Position numbers and translations under genes: made by a program. Below are positions 16,744 to 24,983 of a stretch of 37,344 bases of DNA, in pieces. The stretch spans positions 1-37,344 of the forward strand of contig JAIEQB010000024.1 in NCBI GenBank assembly GCA_019748065.1, in the 5' to 3' direction. Source of the stretch: Alphaproteobacteria bacterium. GTDB taxonomy: Bacteria; Pseudomonadota; Alphaproteobacteria; UBA9655. Numbering within the stretch: the stretch's first letter is position 1; each line of letters begins with the position of its first letter. Below the pieces are notes generated by a model. It was not told the DNA's origin. It made no database searches and saw only the letters and a list, made by a program, of their open reading frames with translations.

Positions 16744-18347
16744 CGAAGCCTTTACTTTCCGTTGAAAATTTAAGCGTTAATTTCAAGCAGCAAGACAAGG
16801 TGATTGAGGCAGTCAAGTCCGTCTCCTTTACCCTGAATCCCAAGGAAACTGTGGCGCTTGTGGGGGAAAGTGGCTCGGGAAAATCAGTTACAGCCCTTTC
16901 TATCTTGCAGCTGCTTCCCTATCCCAAGGCTTCCCATCCCTCAGGCCACATTTATTTTCATGGCCACGATTTGGTGAATGCGCCAGAAAAAACTCTCCTT
17001 CCGATCCGGGGCAATAAAATTGCCATGATTTTTCAAGAGCCCATGACGTCCCTGAACCCTCTTCACAATGTTCAAAAACAGATTGAAGAAGTTTTGTTGG
17101 TGCACAAGGGTCTTACAGGAGATAAAGCGCGTAAGCGGTGTATCGAAGTGTTAGAGATGGCGGGTTTTAAGGATGGGGAATCTCGCCTTGGGGCCTATCC
17201 TCATCAGCTCTCCGGCGGTCAGCGGCAGCGGGTGATGATCGCCATGGCCCTTGCCTGCGAGCCCCAAATTCTTATTGCTGATGAACCGACAACGGCTCTT
17301 GATGTAACGATTCAGGCCAAACTGCTTCATCTTCTTAAGAAGCTTCAAAAAGAGCTGGATATGGCGATGCTCCTCATCACCCACGATTTAGGTATTGTGC
17401 GGAAGATGGCCGATCGTATTGTGGTCATGAAGGATGGATTAATGATGGAAGAGGGTGAGACCAAAAAGATTTTTGCCAAACCACAATCTCCTTACACGCG
17501 TCACCTTCTCAACTCTTTTCCCCGCGGGGAGGGAGTTCCTGTTTCTTCTGAAGCTAAGCCCTTGTTAAAGGCTGAACACATCAAGGTTTACTTTGATGTG
17601 CGCAAAGGACTTTTTCGCCGAAAGGTTGATGATATTCGTGCTGTGGATGATGTCACTGTTACCTTAAAGGAAGGCCATACCCTTGGGATTGTGGGGGAAA
17701 GCGGCTCGGGAAAAACAACCTTTGCCATGGCTATGATACGCCTGCAGCAAAGCCAAGGAATTATTTGGTTTAATGGTGCAGAAATCCAAGACTATGGGCG
17801 GAAAAAATTACGTCCCTTGCGTCGTGAAATGCAGGTTGTGTTTCAAGATCCAAACGGCTCTTTGAGTCCTCGCATGAGTGTGCAACAAATCGTTGCTGAG
17901 GGTCTCGAAGTCCATCGTTTGGGGAAAACCCCAGAGGAACGGGATCTCCTTGTGATTCAGGCCTTAAAGGAAGTTGGTCTTGATCCAGAAGCTCGCCACC
18001 GCTATCCCCATGAATTTTCAGGGGGCCAGCGTCAACGAATCGCCATTGCCCGAGCTATTGCTTTAAAGCCAAAGCTTGTAGTGCTTGATGAACCTACGTC
18101 CGCTCTAGATCGTTCTGTACAAGTAGATATTATCGATCTCTTGCGTAAGTTGCAGACTGACCACAAACTGGCCTATCTCTTTATCAGCCATGATTTAGCG
18201 GTGGTGCGTGCCATCAGCCATGATGTGCTTGTCATGCGGCACGGAAAAATCGTTGAGCGTGGGACGGCCGCGTCCATCTTTACTGCTCCTAAAAAGCCCT
18301 ATACGAAAGCTCTGATTAAAGCTGCCTTCGATTTAAAGGTGAGTTAA
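16740..18347 (+). CDS. yejF: ABC transporter ATPase with two nucleotide-binding domains, YejF-like
   Basis: Fused ATPase of 535 residues that powers peptide import through YejB/YejE. Each half has a Walker A GESGSGKS/T, a Q-loop (IFQEPM / VFQDPN), an ABC signature (LSGGQRQR / FSGGQRQR) and a Walker B with DEPT. The length and duplicated layout match YejF. Oligopeptide C-terminal extensions (PYTRHLL, PYTKALI) are present. It overlaps yejE by four bases, and the operon ends shortly before the convergent HIT gene. Confidence 0.93.
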   Translation: MTKPLLSVENLSVNFKQQDKVIEAVKSVSFTLNPKETVALVGESGSGKSVTALSILQLLPYPKASHPSGHIYFHGHDLVNAPEKTLLPIRGNKIAMIFQEPMTSLNPLHNVQKQIEEVLLVHKGLTGDKARKRCIEVLEMAGFKDGESRLGAYPHQLSGGQRQRVMIAMALACEPQILIADEPTTALDVTIQAKLLHLLKKLQKELDMAMLLITHDLGIVRKMADRIVVMKDGLMMEEGETKKIFAKPQSPYTRHLLNSFPRGEGVPVSSEAKPLLKAEHIKVYFDVRKGLFRRKVDDIRAVDDVTVTLKEGHTLGIVGESGSGKTTFAMAMIRLQQSQGIIWFNGAEIQDYGRKKLRPLRREMQVVFQDPNGSLSPRMSVQQIVAEGLEVHRLGKTPEERDLLVIQALKEVGLDPEARHRYPHEFSGGQRQRIAIARAIALKPKLVVLDEPTSALDRSVQVDIIDLLRKLQTDHKLAYLFISHDLAVVRAISHDVLVMRHGKIVERGTAASIFTAPKKPYTKALIKAAFDLKVS

Positions 18348-18363
18348 GAGAACTTTAAAATCC

Positions 18364-19686
18364 CTAAGATTGGCTGAGCTTTTTATTGAATTTTTTCTTT
18401 ACGGGGTCCATTTCTTCGGATGTTAATCCTTTGCGCTTATGTTGTGAGATTTCTAAAAGAACTTGACTGGCTAAATGCAATTTGGAAGGCCGTAAGAGAA
18501 CATGCATATGTCCATGAGGAACGGTCATACCAGCTGCCATTCCATTTTGAACAAAGAGAATAACATCATCCCTTCCACTCTCTTTTTTAATTTCCCTGAC
18601 GAGAGCTTGAGCCAAGCGGTTAATGTTCATAACATCTTCATGGGAGAAATTTTGCCAATCTTCAACATGTAAAGGAAGGTAGGGGGTGATCATAAAATGG
18701 TACCCTTCCGTATAGGGACGAAAATTGTAGAGGACAACGAAGTCGTCCTGCTTGTAAACAGTCTGATTCTGAATGACTTCGGGGTTGCAAAAAGCGCATT
18801 TATCAATGGAAGCAACTTTTTCTTGAGTAAATTCTCCCTCATCCGTTCCTTTTGTATTTTCACTCTTTAATTTTTCATCGCTTGTCCCCTGAGAAGTAAG
18901 AAGACTGTAGCGTTTGAAGAGCTCTTCTTTTAAAGCGAGCAGAATTTTCTCTTGCAGTCCTTCCATGTGCGTAATTTTTCGTGACCATGGAAGCGTGTTC
19001 TTAGCTATTCTTTTTTGGTTTGTAAGAGTTTCTCCATTTGATAGCAGATCCCAAATAAAGGGAGTTAACTTCTTAATTTTTGTTTTAGCGTCATCAGGAG
19101 AGAGTTGTTTAAGGGGAGCGGTTCTAAAAAGGAAATAACTACTTCTTTCGATTTTCTCACGAATATCAAGTAAATCCTTGTTTTTTCCGCCTAGGGAAGC
19201 AGGAATCATTTCAAGACAAAGCGAGGGATGTCCCAAACTATAATCTTTTGTTAAATCCATAAACATAACATAGCCTTGATAACCTAAAGCTTTTCTATAA
19301 ACCTCGCCCATTAAATATCGGAATTCTTCCAGTTCACTGAGCTGCTCGGATGTAAGATTTTCAAAGGGTGTCGAGAGTTCAGGATGGCTCATAATCCACA
19401 CCTGATTCTCTTGATAAAACCTGGGGGCTAAGTAGAGAGTAAAATACTTTCCCTTCAAAAGAGCATATGCTAGAAGGTGCTCATCAAAGGGCTCAATCTT
19501 TGCTGAGATACCGAAATCCTTTAAAGAAGAAACAAGATCTTTTACCTGAATGTCTTCTAATGAGGACTCAACGGTTTTTGAAATAATCCATGATTCTCTG
19601 TTTGTATGTTCAGTTGCCTTTACAAGGGAAATCCCCTGTATAACTAAGAAAAAAATTATGTACAAAAATTGGCTTCGTTTCTTCAT
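18364..19686 (-). CDS. Secreted HIT-domain protein with a large N-terminal region
   Basis: Protein of 440 residues with a signal peptide (residues 1-24, ending VKATE) and a C-terminal HIT domain. That domain has CAFC (Cys297, Cys300) as a possible zinc site, and the histidine triad HGHMH (His391, His393, His395) followed by VLLRP. HIT enzymes hydrolyse or transfer nucleotidyl groups; most are cytosolic, so export is unusual. Residues about 60-190 have an LGHPSLCLEMIPAS segment that could be a degenerate second HIT fold, as in GalT-like tandem proteins; this is low certainty. A charged linker (about 265-292) joins the halves. The start codon overlaps the Nudix stop by four bases (ATGA). Confidence 0.75.
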   Translation of the reverse strand: MKKRSQFLYIIFFLVIQGISLVKATEHTNRESWIISKTVESSLEDIQVKDLVSSLKDFGISAKIEPFDEHLLAYALLKGKYFTLYLAPRFYQENQVWIMSHPELSTPFENLTSEQLSELEEFRYLMGEVYRKALGYQGYVMFMDLTKDYSLGHPSLCLEMIPASLGGKNKDLLDIREKIERSSYFLFRTAPLKQLSPDDAKTKIKKLTPFIWDLLSNGETLTNQKRIAKNTLPWSRKITHMEGLQEKILLALKEELFKRYSLLTSQGTSDEKLKSENTKGTDEGEFTQEKVASIDKCAFCNPEVIQNQTVYKQDDFVVLYNFRPYTEGYHFMITPYLPLHVEDWQNFSHEDVMNINRLAQALVREIKKESGRDDVILFVQNGMAAGMTVPHGHMHVLLRPSKLHLASQVLLEISQHKRKGLTSEEMDPVKKKFNKKLSQS

Positions 19687-20120
19687 ATTCCAATCACTTT
19701 TTCTGTGAACGAAGCTGGATATTTATAGGATAACAGATGAGCCGCTTCTTCAGGAGAAAACCAAGAATATTCGGTGTGTTCTTCACTTAATCTAACGTTC
19801 TTCTCATTCCTTAGAAAGCAATTATAGATTGATAACACAAGACCTGCTTTTTGTTCACCTTCCAAGGGGATTTCAATGTTTGAAACAACCGTATCTATAG
19901 GCTCAAATGATTCAAGGGGTAGGCCGGTTTCTTCTTCCACTTCACGGCGCAACGTTTCCTCTATGGTATGACCGTTTAAGACTCTGCCTCCAGGAATGTC
20001 CCAATAACTTCCTGGTTTTGGATTTTTAAACTTTTCTTGATTGACTTTAAGCAACAAAATTTCCCCTGATTGGTTTCGGATAAGAGCTTTGATGCCTAAA
20101 TGATAAATTTTTTCTTTCAT
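19683..20120 (-). CDS. Nudix hydrolase
   Basis: Cytosolic pyrophosphohydrolase of 145 residues. The Nudix box begins at Gly45 and runs to REVEEETGL (residues 59-67), containing the metal-binding Glu cluster. The first box Glu is replaced by His51, which is tolerated in many members. Substrates are probably nucleoside diphosphate derivatives. AAGGAA precedes the ATG. The stop overlaps the start of the secreted HIT gene, so the two are translationally coupled, which hints at a linked nucleotide function despite different predicted locations. Confidence 0.9.
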   Translation of the reverse strand: MKEKIYHLGIKALIRNQSGEILLLKVNQEKFKNPKPGSYWDIPGGRVLNGHTIEETLRREVEEETGLPLESFEPIDTVVSNIEIPLEGEQKAGLVLSIYNCFLRNEKNVRLSEEHTEYSWFSPEEAAHLLSYKYPASFTEKVIGI

Positions 20121-20143
20121 TGTTATTCCTTGAGTATGCAGCA

Positions 20144-20177
20144 GTCACTCTATTCCTTCTCTACTGTTGCTCCTTTG
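20144..20177 (-). pseudogene. Fossil 3' end of the beta-solenoid gene
   Basis: Thirty of 34 bases match 7214-7247, the last codons of the beta-solenoid gene. Read on the minus strand, it still encodes GATVEK followed by a stop (GATVEKE versus GATVEKK). It lies four bases beyond the stop of SEC-C copy 2. The remaining roughly 640 bp of the gene, present between SEC-C and this segment in the first locus, is absent here. Confidence 0.75.
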
Positions 20178-20181
20178 TCTA

Positions 20182-20367
20182 TTAATCTAAACAACACTTT
20201 TTATATTTTTTACCACTGCCACAAAAGCAAGGATCATTTCGTCCTATTTTTACCTTTTGAATGACAGGAAAGTTCTGCTTCCCATGTTGACATCCTGCGT
20301 GGTGGTGGTGTTCTTCATAATCAGATTCCTCATGGGGATCGGTAGAATTAGAATCATTTTGACTCAT
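20182..20367 (-). CDS. His-rich SEC-C motif mini-protein, copy 2
   Basis: Sixty-one residues, nearly identical to the 64-residue copy at 7892-8086. The SEC-C motif [17 protein letters not shown] is unchanged and the [12 protein letters not shown] segment is conserved. Differences are three deleted residues near the N-terminus, Cys to Tyr before the His run, and Ile to Asp at the C-terminus. The upstream GAACTCCTTACG-type region is shared with copy 1, showing that the regulatory region was duplicated too. It is followed by only the fossil end of the beta-solenoid gene. Confidence 0.82.
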   Translation of the reverse strand: MSQNDSNSTDPHEESDYEEHHHHAGCQHGKQNFPVIQKVKIGRNDPCFCGSGKKYKKCCLD

Positions 20368-20602
20368 AGGGTGAACTCCTTACGTGATTTATGGAATAAG
20401 AAAAATTTCTTTACTGTAAGCTAGCTTAATAAAAAGGAGGGAAAACCTGCAAGTTCTTTTTCAACTATGGGCAAGCACACAATATGCAAACTCATTGTTG
20501 AATTTGCACTTTTCGAGAATTTGGATTTTTTAAAGAAATATTAATTTTTTTATTATAACTTAATAATAATAATATCAAGCAAAATTTTATAGGAGGATAT
20601 CT

Positions 20603-21082
20603 ATGACGACTTTTCTGAAACGCAAAAAAAATTTAAACATGTTAGCTTTTTCTATTATCTGTATTGCTTCTATGGCTACAAATAATGCCTATGGAATGTA
20701 TGGTGAAACGTATGGTGAAGAGGGGGGAGGCTCCTTTTATCCACGCTTATCTTCTACCCTCCCTACTTCAGAGGAAGTAAGTGAAATTCAAGGAAAAGGA
20801 GGTTTTGAGTATGGTGGCACTACTTTTATAGCAGAGGAACCTCTTTATCCCTCCTTCGCACCTGTTGGATCCGCAGTATTAGAATTTGACCCAGCAACCA
20901 GTACAATGCAATTAGTTAATAGAACTTTTGAGAATAAGTATGATCTTGTCCCCGCTTCTGGATATGAGGAAACTGATGTTTATATCCCTGGACAGGGAGG
21001 ATTTCGTAAGGCATATACTGGTGAAGCTGAGGAAAAGAAAGAAGTTCTTGGTACCTTTAGAGCCCAAACCCGCGGGTGGTAG
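20603..21082 (+). CDS. Small secreted protein of unknown function
   Basis: Predicted exported protein of 159 residues with a clear signal peptide: basic MTTFLKRKKN start, hydrophobic LAFSIICIASMA, and likely cleavage after NNAYG. The mature part is Gly/Glu/Tyr-rich near the start (YGETYGEEGGG), then Pro- and beta-rich with no motif known to me. AGGAGG lies six bases before the ATG, an unusually strong ribosome binding site. It is a single gene, with no homologue recognised. Confidence 0.65.
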   Translation: MTTFLKRKKNLNMLAFSIICIASMATNNAYGMYGETYGEEGGGSFYPRLSSTLPTSEEVSEIQGKGGFEYGGTTFIAEEPLYPSFAPVGSAVLEFDPATSTMQLVNRTFENKYDLVPASGYEETDVYIPGQGGFRKAYTGEAEEKKEVLGTFRAQTRGW

Positions 21083-21158
21083 AATTTTTAATTGAAAAAT
21101 CAATAACTTTCTCCAAAGGAGGAAGTCATTGACGTATCTGCAGATAAAGTTTTTCTTT

Positions 21159-21818
21159 CTAGAAGCTGTACTTAGCGCCTATGGAGAGAACCGGGTAGTA
21201 TTTTAAAAGAAATTTATCGGCAGCATGTTTCGCTTTGTGCTTAATATAGGCTTGAGCTTGAGGATCATTTATTGTTCCTTCTGTTTTTTTGAGATTAACT
21301 TTTGGAGACCCTTGAAAGAGAACCCCTAATTCTCCTGTGAGACTCCAAGAACTGTCTGTACAAAATGCGGAGTCAAAGCCAATTCCTAAGAAGGGGCTTA
21401 CCCTATTATAATGAATAGTTAAGTTGTATTTTCCCACCTGCGCTGGAGTATAAATCTTCCCATTAATGGTAACGTTATGCTTTAACACAGAGGATAAATC
21501 AAATTGGTTTCCATCATAAAAAACCCCAGCTAAAAATTTGAACCCATTCTTAAAAGGGTGAATACCTAAACTTCCACCCGCCGTCAGAAGGCGTAGTTTT
21601 CCATCAAAATCGACATCTTTATCGTGAGGAGCACCTGTAAACTTAAAACCATTTACAGATGCAGTGACAGAATAAAGAGGATCGATTTTATAAGAAGATT
21701 CTACTCCAAGACCTAACGTGCCAACTTTTGCGCCGAAAGAGATAGGATCAGCGGAAGCATGACTTAAGCAAATGAGGGGAAGACATACAACTAAAGAGGT
21801 TCTTTTAATAATTTTCAT
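21159..21818 (-). CDS. Outer-membrane beta-barrel protein
   Basis: Predicted small barrel of 219 residues. The signal peptide ends at ASA (residue 23). The mature protein begins FGAKVGTLGLGVESSYKI and includes FDGKLRLLTAGGSLGIHPF, FKFLAGVFYDGNQFDL, and GELGVLFQGSPKV, a pattern I know from uncharacterised proteobacterial outer-membrane proteins. The C-terminal YSF ends in Phe, the usual barrel insertion signal. The function is unknown; an OmpW-like porin is possible. AGGAAG precedes the start. Confidence 0.75.
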   Translation of the reverse strand: MKIIKRTSLVVCLPLICLSHASADPISFGAKVGTLGLGVESSYKIDPLYSVTASVNGFKFTGAPHDKDVDFDGKLRLLTAGGSLGIHPFKNGFKFLAGVFYDGNQFDLSSVLKHNVTINGKIYTPAQVGKYNLTIHYNRVSPFLGIGFDSAFCTDSSWSLTGELGVLFQGSPKVNLKKTEGTINDPQAQAYIKHKAKHAADKFLLKYYPVLSIGAKYSF

Positions 21819-22008
21819 AATCTTCCTATTTTTATACGTTTATTTTGTAACTCATAACAGAAAAGATTATCACTTTGAAAGTGTGTATCTTTTGATTTTG
21901 AGGTCCACTTAAATTGAAAATTTTTTTCTCAAGGATGACGCAAAATGAATAATTAGTTATCTAAATAAATTATGATATAGATTTATTAAAATTTATGGAT
22001 TAAGTAAT

Positions 22009-22290
22009 ATGAATATATTAAAGAAATTGAATTTAACCTTGTTGGTAACGAACGTTATGTTCTTTCCTCAGGTGGGACATGCAGCTGATCAAGAAAAGGA
22101 TGACCATACAACGTTAATCAGGACTATGCTCGTTGCTTCAGCAAGCCAATCAGAAAGAATTTCTATAGCCGAAAGAGATGTATCCGATATTTCCCTGCTC
22201 TTTACTATTTATGGAAAGACGCTTGATTTGCAGTTGATGAGAAATTTTGCAAAACTGCTTGATGATATGGTTGATTGCAAAGTTATGTAA
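22009..22290 (+). CDS. Putative small secreted protein overlapping an aminotransferase 3' fragment
   Basis: Ninety-three residues with a convincing signal peptide (MNILKKLNLTLLVTNVMFF, cleavage near GHAAD). No good ribosome binding site is seen. The last third (about 22224-22271) is antisense to a sequence resembling the 3' end of the DegT aminotransferase gene (22656-22702), so the C-terminus LQLMRNFAKLLDDM is antisense-derived. It may be a truncated small secreted protein fused to duplicated DNA. Confidence 0.4.
   Translation: MNILKKLNLTLLVTNVMFFPQVGHAADQEKDDHTTLIRTMLVASASQSERISIAERDVSDISLLFTIYGKTLDLQLMRNFAKLLDDMVDCKVM
22224..22271 (-). pseudogene. Fragment of DegT aminotransferase 3' end
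   Basis: On the minus strand this stretch encodes HIIKQFCKISHQLQIK, 13 of 16 identical to HIIKQFCEISHRLQMK at the C-terminus of the aminotransferase at 22641-23786. The reading frame continues upstream into unrelated repeat DNA. It is a duplicated gene end, about 430 bp downstream of the original. Confidence 0.65.
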
Positions 22291-22402
22291 AATTCCTGCT
22301 TCAAACTTGAATTTTACATGGCATTTTTTAATGCATGCTTGGATAAAACCGAGGAAACTAATGGTCAGTAATTTACCTGAGCTGTATAAGAAATTTTTTT
22401 GA

Positions 22403-22566
22403 TCGTCATTGCCAGGACTCATAGAGTCCGCGGGATCCAGAAGGACGTTGAAGCTTGTTGAGGCGTGGGATGTTTTAGAATGGATTGCTTCGCTTCGCTC
22501 GCAATGACAAATGGAGTCTAGGTAGAGGAAGTGAGATTCGACGCTCACGCTCTTCCCAATGACAAT
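22403..22566. repeat. Cluster of three dispersed repeat elements
   Basis: Three elements lie in 165 bp: a GGACTC-ATA-GAGTCC hairpin preceded by TCGTCATTGC, a copy of the widespread GCAATCC/GCGAAGCGAAGC element, and a TGGGAAGAGCGTGAGCG-type element whose complement ends CCCAATGACA. These have the look of short non-autonomous repeats seen in several intracellular alphaproteobacteria. The first shares its TCGTCATTGC arm with the element inside yejA. Confidence 0.6.
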
Positions 22567-22591
22567 AATTTGCCCAAATTCAGGTTAGATA

Positions 22592-22623
22592 AACACTCCA
22601 CGGGGTAAGCCTCGTGGAGTGTT
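22592..22623 (-). terminator. Terminator of the aminotransferase operon
   Basis: Fourteen-bp stem AACACTCCACGGGG / CCTCGTGGAGTGTT with one G-T pair and a TAAG loop, 18 bases past the aminotransferase stop on the minus strand. A short T-containing flank follows in that direction. It is placed exactly where the operon should end. Confidence 0.8.
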
Positions 22624-22640
22624 GAGAGTGTTGGTTTTTT

Positions 22641-23786
22641 CTAAGCCACTTGTTTCATTTGCAACCGGTGAGAAATTTCACAAAACTGCTTAATGATATG
22701 ATCTTGCGCTTCTGCCTCTAAATAGGGATGCATGGGAAGACTCATAACGCAGTGCGCCAAGCCTTCACAAACAGGAAGTGTGTTACTGGCACAAGGATAA
22801 TCCTTATAGGCTTTCAGCGTGTGAAGAGGGGCATTGTAATGAATCATGGTAGGAACGCCTTCTGCTTTAAGGGCTTCCATCAAAGGCGCCCGCTTTTCAG
22901 GATCCACCTTTACGGTATATTGCGCCCAAGCAGATTGGCAATTGTTTTCAATAACAGGTGTTGTGGCAACGGCAGCGAGACCTTCGTTGTAACGGTCTGC
23001 AACCTTTTGTCTTAAGGTGATTTCTTCAGGGAAAATTTTGAGCTTTTCAAGGAGAATCGCCGCTTGTAACGTGTCACAGCGGCCATTCATACCAATGCGA
23101 ACATTATCATATTTGGTGGTGCCTTGACCATGAACCCGCAAAGATTTCAAAATATCTGCCATCTCAGCATTTTCTGTAAAGATAGCGCCTCCGTCTCCAT
23201 AGCCTCCCAAAGGTTTGGAAGGGAAAAAACTGGTAGCCGTTGTTTCAGCAAGAGTTCCAACTTTGCGCCCTTTATAAGTGCCGCCAAAGCTTTGCGCCGC
23301 ATCGGCAAGAACCCAAAGACCATGGCTTGTAGCAATAGAATTCAGGCTATCATAATTCGCGGCCTGACCATACAGATCAACTGCTATGATGCCTTTGGGG
23401 CAAAGTCCTAAGGCTTTGGCTTTTGCGATGCCTTTTTCAAGGTTTTCACAATCTATGTTAAAAGTATTTGGGCACACATCAATAAAGACAACTGTCGCCC
23501 CTAAGAAAGCAACCGCTTCTGCAGTGGCTGCAAAAGTAAAAGCAGGAACGAAAATAGCATCGCCTGCCTTGATGCCTTTTGCCATAAGGGGAAGAACGAG
23601 GGCATCTGTCCCACTTGAGCAAGTCAATGTATGAGAAGCACCACAAAACGCTGTAAGCTCGGTTTCTAACTCACTAATTTCCGGGCCCATAATATATCCT
23701 CCATGATCTAAAACACGACCAATGGCAGCTTCTAGTTGAGGACGAATGCGTTTTTGTTGGGCAGCTAAATCTATAAACGGGATCAT
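22641..23786 (-). CDS. DegT/DnrJ/EryC1/StrS aminotransferase (WbpE/WlbC-like)
   Basis: PLP-dependent sugar aminotransferase of 381 residues. MIPFIDLAAQQKRIRPQ with DHGGYIMGPEISELE opens the fold, and SSGTDALVLPLMA, DAAQSFGG and the PLP-lysine site SFFPSKPLGGYGDGGA are all canonical. The closest pattern is the WbpE/WlbC group, which aminates the 3-keto sugar UDP-GlcNAc(3-keto)A. It overlaps the oxidoreductase gene by four bases (ATGA) and is followed by a strong terminator, so the two form an operon. The remaining pathway enzymes are not in the window. Its 3' end is partly duplicated at 22224-22271. Confidence 0.88.
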   Translation of the reverse strand: MIPFIDLAAQQKRIRPQLEAAIGRVLDHGGYIMGPEISELETELTAFCGASHTLTCSSGTDALVLPLMAKGIKAGDAIFVPAFTFAATAEAVAFLGATVVFIDVCPNTFNIDCENLEKGIAKAKALGLCPKGIIAVDLYGQAANYDSLNSIATSHGLWVLADAAQSFGGTYKGRKVGTLAETTATSFFPSKPLGGYGDGGAIFTENAEMADILKSLRVHGQGTTKYDNVRIGMNGRCDTLQAAILLEKLKIFPEEITLRQKVADRYNEGLAAVATTPVIENNCQSAWAQYTVKVDPEKRAPLMEALKAEGVPTMIHYNAPLHTLKAYKDYPCASNTLPVCEGLAHCVMSLPMHPYLEAEAQDHIIKQFCEISHRLQMKQVA

Positions 23787-24778
23787 GCGATTTTCCTTTC
23801 GTTAAGTGAATTTTCAGCGGTTTCTAAAATGTGTGTGACGCGAAGACCTTCTTCTCCGGAGGTAAGGGGCGTCTTCCCTGTCTGGATGGAGGTTAAAAAA
23901 TGAAGGCATTCATCCTTAAGGGGCTCTGCTTCTGGTAAAGGAATAGGCTCAGATTGAAGCTGAGTATTAGCTTCAATCTGTCCTTTATTCCAGTGGTAGC
24001 AGTCCTTTGATAAGGTAAGCTTTTCAGCCCAAGGTTTACAGTCATCAAAGACAGCAATCCCTTTTTCACCAATGACAACCAGCTTTTGTTCCTTAAAGGG
24101 AGAGAGCCAGGAGACGTGAATGTGCGCCGTGAGGCCTTTTGAGAAAATAAGGTTTAAAAGAGCACTCGCTGGCACATCGGGTGTTACAAAGCTTTGCCAT
24201 GTGGGGGAGATCGTAAGGGGCACTTCATTGATTAAAGAAAGAATGAGGGAGACGTCGTGGCTTGCCAGATCCCATAAAACACTTTCTTGATGGCGGAAGC
24301 GTCCTAAATTCAAACGATTGGCATAAATATGCTTGAGAGGACCGAGTTCAGGGAGTTTTTCTTTTAATTTTGTAAAAGCGGGATGGTAATTGAGAATATG
24401 TCCTACCATAAGAATACGGCTCGCTTCTTTGGCCAGGGAACAAAGGTTTTGCGCATCCTTCACCGTAAGAGCCATCGGCTTTTCAATATAAACATGTTTG
24501 CCAGCCTTGAGAGCTTTTTCAGCATGAAAAGCATGTAAGGGCGCTAAGGACGAAATAACGATAGCCTCAAGAGTAGGGTCTGTAAAAACTTGATCTTCTG
24601 AGAGGGAAGGAACATTATAGAGAGAGGCTAAGGCGCCTACTTTTTCCGTGTCAGGGTCACAAACTGCAGCTAAGGCACCGATTTCAGCAAAATTTCGTAC
24701 CAGATTTTTTCCCCAGGCGCCACATCCTAAAACGGCCACGCGAGGAAAAGAAGAATTTGAATTTAAAGTATTACTCAT
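23783..24778 (-). CDS. Gfo/Idh/MocA-family oxidoreductase (WlbA/WbpB-like)
   Basis: NAD-dependent sugar dehydrogenase. I place the start at the ATG at 24778 (331 residues, MSNTLNSN...), not at the upstream TTG at 24823, because the Rossmann motif VAVLGCGAWGKN then sits near residue 15, as in the family. GKNLVRNFAEIGALAAVCD is close to WlbA/WbpB, which oxidise UDP-GlcNAcA to the 3-keto form. EKPMALT is the conserved family motif and NRLNLGRFRHQESVLWDLASHD is the substrate-site region. It provides the substrate for the coupled downstream aminotransferase, giving a 2,3-diamino sugar acid for surface polysaccharide. Confidence 0.85.
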   Translation of the reverse strand: MSNTLNSNSSFPRVAVLGCGAWGKNLVRNFAEIGALAAVCDPDTEKVGALASLYNVPSLSEDQVFTDPTLEAIVISSLAPLHAFHAEKALKAGKHVYIEKPMALTVKDAQNLCSLAKEASRILMVGHILNYHPAFTKLKEKLPELGPLKHIYANRLNLGRFRHQESVLWDLASHDVSLILSLINEVPLTISPTWQSFVTPDVPASALLNLIFSKGLTAHIHVSWLSPFKEQKLVVIGEKGIAVFDDCKPWAEKLTLSKDCYHWNKGQIEANTQLQSEPIPLPEAEPLKDECLHFLTSIQTGKTPLTSGEEGLRVTHILETAENSLNERKIA

Positions 24779-24983
24779 GAGGATGAATCTATGAAGAAGA
24801 GGGGCTGCGGTCAATAAAAACAAAGGCTTTCTTAATCACAAAATATAACAAAAGATGAATTTTCTCAAGTGTTGGGAAAGGTAGTATGTAGCATATACAT
24901 CGAACTTGAAGGTGCTTTTTTTTGACTTTATTACGGTTACCCTGGATCTTGTGGTGTTTCTAAAAAACCTCTCAAACAAACTA

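Larger units (their letters stand above)
22291..22640. other. Gene-free stretch rich in dispersed repeats
   Basis: It contains a TCGTCATTGCCAGGACTC hairpin half (22403-22440), a TGGATTGCTTCGCTTCGCTC block (22481-22510, whose complement reads CATTGCGAGCGAAGCGAAGC), a third TCATTGGGAAGAG-like element (22528-22566, complement sense), and the aminotransferase terminator (22592-22623). The 132-codon minus frame here translates repeat DNA (the CHCERSEAI pattern) and is not a gene. Confidence 0.7.

Noticed and set aside
22150-22548. 132-codon minus-strand frame
   Set aside because: It translates repeat DNA (the CHCERSEAI pattern) and a copied gene end, so it is not a gene.
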